Below are positions 7,224 through 8,998 of a stretch of 8,998 bases of DNA, piece after piece. The DNA is taken from NCBI GenBank assembly GCA_043757205.1, contig JAYVPU010000085.1, positions 1 through 8,998 of the forward strand, read 5' to 3'. The position numbers and the translations under genes were made by a program. Source of the DNA: CANCDA01 sp043757205 (lineage in GTDB: Bacteria; Pseudomonadota; Gammaproteobacteria; Burkholderiales; Burkholderiaceae_C). The notes beneath the pieces were generated by a model, which saw nothing but the letters and a program-made list of their open reading frames with translations, made no database searches and had not been told where the DNA came from. Position 1 is the stretch's first letter. Each line of letters opens with the position of its first letter.

Positions 7224-8532
7224 TTCCCACACTGACCTCAACCACGCCCTGTTCGCGCGCGCCCGCCAAGTCATCCCCGGCGGCGTCAACTCCCCGGTTC
7301 GCGCCTTCAAAGCCGTGGGCGGCACACCACGCTTTATCAAACGCGCCCAAGGTGCTTACTTTTGGGACGCCAACGGCCAGCGCTACATCGACTACATCGG
7401 CTCCTGGGGCCCGATGATCCTGGGCCACGGCCATCCGGCAGTTGTTGACGCAGTGCAGCGCGCCGTGCTGGACGGCTTCTCCTTCGGTGCACCCACCGAG
7501 CGCGAGGTTGAACTGGCCGAAGAAATCCTGAGCTTCATGCCCTCCATGGACATGGTGCGCTTGGTCAGCTCAGGCACCGAGGCCTGCATGAGCGCCCTGC
7601 GCCTGGCGCGCGGTGCCACGGGCCGCAGCAAGATCATCAAGTTTGAAGGCTGCTACCACGGCCATGCGGATGCGCTCTTGGTCAAGGCCGGCTCCGGCCT
7701 GGCCACCTTTGGCCACCCCACCAGCGCAGGCGTGCCCCCCGAGGTGGTGCAGCACACCCTGGTGCTGGAGTACAACAATATCCAGCAGCTTGAAGAAGCC
7801 TTCGCCCTGCACGGCAGCGAGACCGCTTGCCTGATGATCGAGCCGATTGCAGGCAATATGAACTTCGTGCGCGCCTCCGTGCCCTTCATGCAGCGCTGCC
7901 GCGAACTGTGCAGCCAGTACGGCGCGCTCTTGGTGTTTGACGAAGTGATGACGGGCTTCCGCGTGGCCCTGGGCAGCGCCCAAAGCCTGTATGCCCAGGC
8001 CATTCCCGGCTTCAAGCCCGACCTGACCGTGCTGGGCAAGGTCATTGGCGGCGGCATGCCGCTAGCGGCGTTTGGCGGTCCGCGCGCCCTCATGGAGCTG
8101 ATGGCCCCGCTCGGTCCGGTCTATCAGGCGGGTACGCTCTCGGGCAACCCGGTGGCCACCGCCTGCGGGTTGGCCACCCTGCGCGAAATCAAACAACCCG
8201 GCTTCTTTGACGCCCTCTCTCGCAAGACGCAAACCCTGGTCGATGGCCTTGAAGCCGCCGCATCAGCCGCAGGCGTGCCCTTCAGCGCCGACTGCCAAGG
8301 CGGCATGTTTGGCTTCTTCCTGATGCCCGAGTTACCGCAAAATTACGCCACCGTCATGAAGACGGACAACGCCCAATTCAACACCCTGTTCCACGGCCTG
8401 ATGGACCGCGGCGTGTACATCGCCCCAGCGCTGTACGAGGCGGGGTTTGTGAGTGCGGCGCACTCAGAGGTGGACATCGAGGCCACGGTAGCGGCAGCGC
8501 AGCAGGTGTTCAAAGGCTTGTGCGCTTCTTGA
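7207..8532 (+). CDS. hemL: Glutamate-1-semialdehyde 2,1-aminomutase
   Basis: A 441-residue cytoplasmic PLP enzyme that converts glutamate-1-semialdehyde to 5-aminolevulinate in the C5 tetrapyrrole pathway. It is slightly longer than the usual roughly 426-430. It aligns end to end with HemL: RQVIPGGVNSPVRAF near residues 19-33, IDYIGSWGPMILGHGHPA, the PLP phosphate loop SSGTEA (121-126), GCYHGHADALLVKAGSG from 148, DEVMTGFR with Asp245 near the pyridine nitrogen, LGKVIGGGMP with Schiff-base Lys278, and YQAGTLSGNP. SWGPM and GEXC-free GCYHGHAD are specific to aminomutase within the class III aminotransferase family. The ATG at 7207 is chosen because HemL homology begins shortly after it. The frame also reaches an ATG at 7105, but that would add 34 unrelated residues read across the kinase gene. 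There is no Shine-Dalgarno sequence before 7207, so coupling to the upstream kinase is likely. All key residues are present. Confidence 0.96.
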   Translation: MTQNTDSHTDLNHALFARARQVIPGGVNSPVRAFKAVGGTPRFIKRAQGAYFWDANGQRYIDYIGSWGPMILGHGHPAVVDAVQRAVLDGFSFGAPTEREVELAEEILSFMPSMDMVRLVSSGTEACMSALRLARGATGRSKIIKFEGCYHGHADALLVKAGSGLATFGHPTSAGVPPEVVQHTLVLEYNNIQQLEEAFALHGSETACLMIEPIAGNMNFVRASVPFMQRCRELCSQYGALLVFDEVMTGFRVALGSAQSLYAQAIPGFKPDLTVLGKVIGGGMPLAAFGGPRALMELMAPLGPVYQAGTLSGNPVATACGLATLREIKQPGFFDALSRKTQTLVDGLEAAASAAGVPFSADCQGGMFGFFLMPELPQNYATVMKTDNAQFNTLFHGLMDRGVYIAPALYEAGFVSAAHSEVDIEATVAAAQQVFKGLCAS

Positions 8533-8575
8533 TCCTCTCTTTGCTCTGAGGTTTCACGCCACCATTTCGCGCAAA

Positions 8576-8595
8576 GCGGCGCGGCGCGGCGCGGC
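8576..8595. repeat. Tandem pentanucleotide repeat, four copies of GCGGC
   Basis: Four perfect adjacent copies of GCGGC begin 43 bases after the hemL stop, in non-coding DNA. Such a short G+C-rich array can change length by slippage. No link to expression of a neighbouring gene is visible. Confidence 0.8.
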
Positions 8596-8820
8596 TCGCA
8601 TTCTCCGGCTCACGCTCGCGGGCCGACTCTGTAGTGAGTTACTGATTTACCATCAATGCCGTTTGTTGCGCATTGGCTCTATGGCAACCGCGAATGGAGC
8701 CTGCGCCTGCAAGCCCCACCACCCACCTTGTTATGAATTTGGCTTGCTCACGACGTTCAAATGCGACCCCGCCTGTCAAGAGCGCAGCAAAAGAAGGTCT
8801 TCACGAGGGAGACCCAATTT

Positions 8821-8849
8821 TTCAAATCAGCTTGGTTGAAGTCTAGAAT
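8821..8849 (+). promoter_or_regulatory. Possible sigma-70 promoter upstream of the 8888 ORF
   Basis: TTCAAA (8821-8826, four of six -35 consensus bases) and TAGAAT (8844-8849, five of six -10 bases) are separated by 17 bases. Transcription would begin near 8856, about 20 bases before the strong ribosome binding site at 8877. The element order is coherent, but each match alone could be chance. Confidence 0.35.
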
Positions 8850-8876
8850 CGACCGAAACAGAGGCAAGCCGATTAC

Positions 8877-8882
8877 AGGAGG
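8877..8882 (+). promoter_or_regulatory. Consensus ribosome binding site AGGAGG
   Basis: A perfect AGGAGG lies five bases before the ATG at 8888. It is the strongest Shine-Dalgarno match I found in the window and stands before an ORF of only 33 codons. Confidence 0.5.
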
Positions 8883-8887
8883 CATAC

Positions 8888-8989
8888 ATGACAAGTTATC
8901 ACGCAGCGGCCAGAATACCCTACGGATTCTGCTGCGTACATCTTCATCTGTTAGGGGCTCACTTTGGACTGGCTGACGCAAAAATTTGA
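8888..8989 (+). CDS. Hypothetical 33-residue small ORF or leader peptide
   Basis: The ORF begins MTSYHAAARIPYGFCC and ends HFGLADAKI before a TGA at 8987-8989. It has a consensus ribosome binding site and a possible promoter upstream, which is why it is listed. I recognise no family. The composition (three His in the second half, a Cys-Cys pair, no clear signal peptide or membrane span) gives no function. It could be a small protein, a leader peptide for a gene beyond the window, or the intact start of a gene broken by a frameshift. It could also be a chance ORF next to an AGGAGG-like string. Confidence 0.3.
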   Translation: MTSYHAAARIPYGFCCVHLHLLGAHFGLADAKI

Positions 8990-8998
8990 GTTGTCGCG
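8964..8998 (+). CDS. Possible start of a gene running off the right edge (partial)
   Basis: A TTG at 8964, preceded by AGGGG six bases upstream, opens a frame MDWLTQKFELSR that stays open to the window end. It overlaps the 33-codon ORF in another frame. The twelve residues look protein-like but are far too few to identify a family. The same segment could be the resumption of a frame interrupted by the TAG just upstream. Confidence 0.2.
   Translation, partial: MDWLTQKFELS

Larger units (their letters stand above)
8533..8887. other. Intergenic region after hemL with no convincing gene
   Basis: About 355 bases follow the hemL stop. Short open frames exist on both strands (for example 8761-8976 plus and 8757-8981 minus), but they overlap each other, show no recognisable domain and lack ribosome binding sites. 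No clear intrinsic terminator for hemL is seen. The stretch 8796-8822 could form a weak hairpin (GGTCT/AGACC, nine-base loop) followed by CAATTTTTC, but the stem is only five base pairs. Confidence 0.6.

Noticed and set aside
8796..8822. Hairpin GGTCT/AGACC followed by CAATTTTTC as a terminator
   Set aside because: The stem is only five base pairs with a nine-base loop, and it lies over 260 bases after hemL, so it is too weak to annotate as a terminator.
8757..8981. Minus-strand 74-codon and plus-strand 71-codon ORFs facing each other
   Set aside because: They are mirror frames over the same DNA with no recognisable domain and no ribosome binding site, so at least one and probably both are chance.
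1..8998. Mobile element, CRISPR array, tRNA or toxin-antitoxin pair
   Set aside because: Both strands were read for transposase or integrase motifs, terminal inverted repeats, regularly spaced repeats, tRNA-like cloverleaf ends and small paired genes. None was found.

Overview
The window looks like a chromosomal segment of a betaproteobacterium in the Burkholderiales, most likely Comamonadaceae-like. This rests on protein resemblance and on gene order as I remember it (hemL, thiD-like kinase, rubredoxin, pilG, pilH, pilI, pilJ, chpA/pilL). No database search was possible. I see no phage, insertion sequence, CRISPR array, tRNA or rRNA. The region is mostly conserved core genome, and I do not find a convincing undescribed system.

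Left two thirds (1-6192, minus strand): a chemosensory gene cluster of the type IV pilus (Pil-Chp) type, read right to left. Its order is a 57-residue rubredoxin, pilG and pilH (single-domain response regulators), pilI (CheW-like adaptor), pilJ (methyl-accepting chemoreceptor) and the first 770 codons of chpA/pilL (large CheA-type hybrid kinase), which runs off the left edge. Spacing is tight: 67 bp from rubredoxin to pilG, a 1-base stop/start overlap at pilG-pilH, and gaps of 9, 21 and 45 bp after that. One transcript is therefore likely. By family knowledge, PilJ senses pilus or surface cues, PilI couples it to ChpA, and ChpA phosphorylates PilG and PilH, which control pilus extension and retraction and, in Pseudomonas, cAMP. 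There is no pilK (CheR-like methyltransferase) between pilJ and chpA, where Pseudomonas has it.

Middle (6193-6284): a short divergent intergenic region between rubredoxin and the plus-strand genes.

Right part (6285-8532, plus strand): a ThiD-like hydroxymethylpyrimidine kinase of an atypical clade, then hemL (glutamate-1-semialdehyde 2,1-aminomutase), whose start lies inside the end of the kinase gene. The pair joins thiamine-type and tetrapyrrole biosynthesis genes. These two genes are visibly richer in G+C than much of the pil-chp cluster.

Right end (8533-8998): mostly non-coding. It holds four tandem copies of GCGGC, a possible sigma-70 promoter, and a perfect AGGAGG ribosome binding site before a 33-codon ORF. 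A second candidate start leads into a frame left open at the window edge. This is the least explained stretch of the window.
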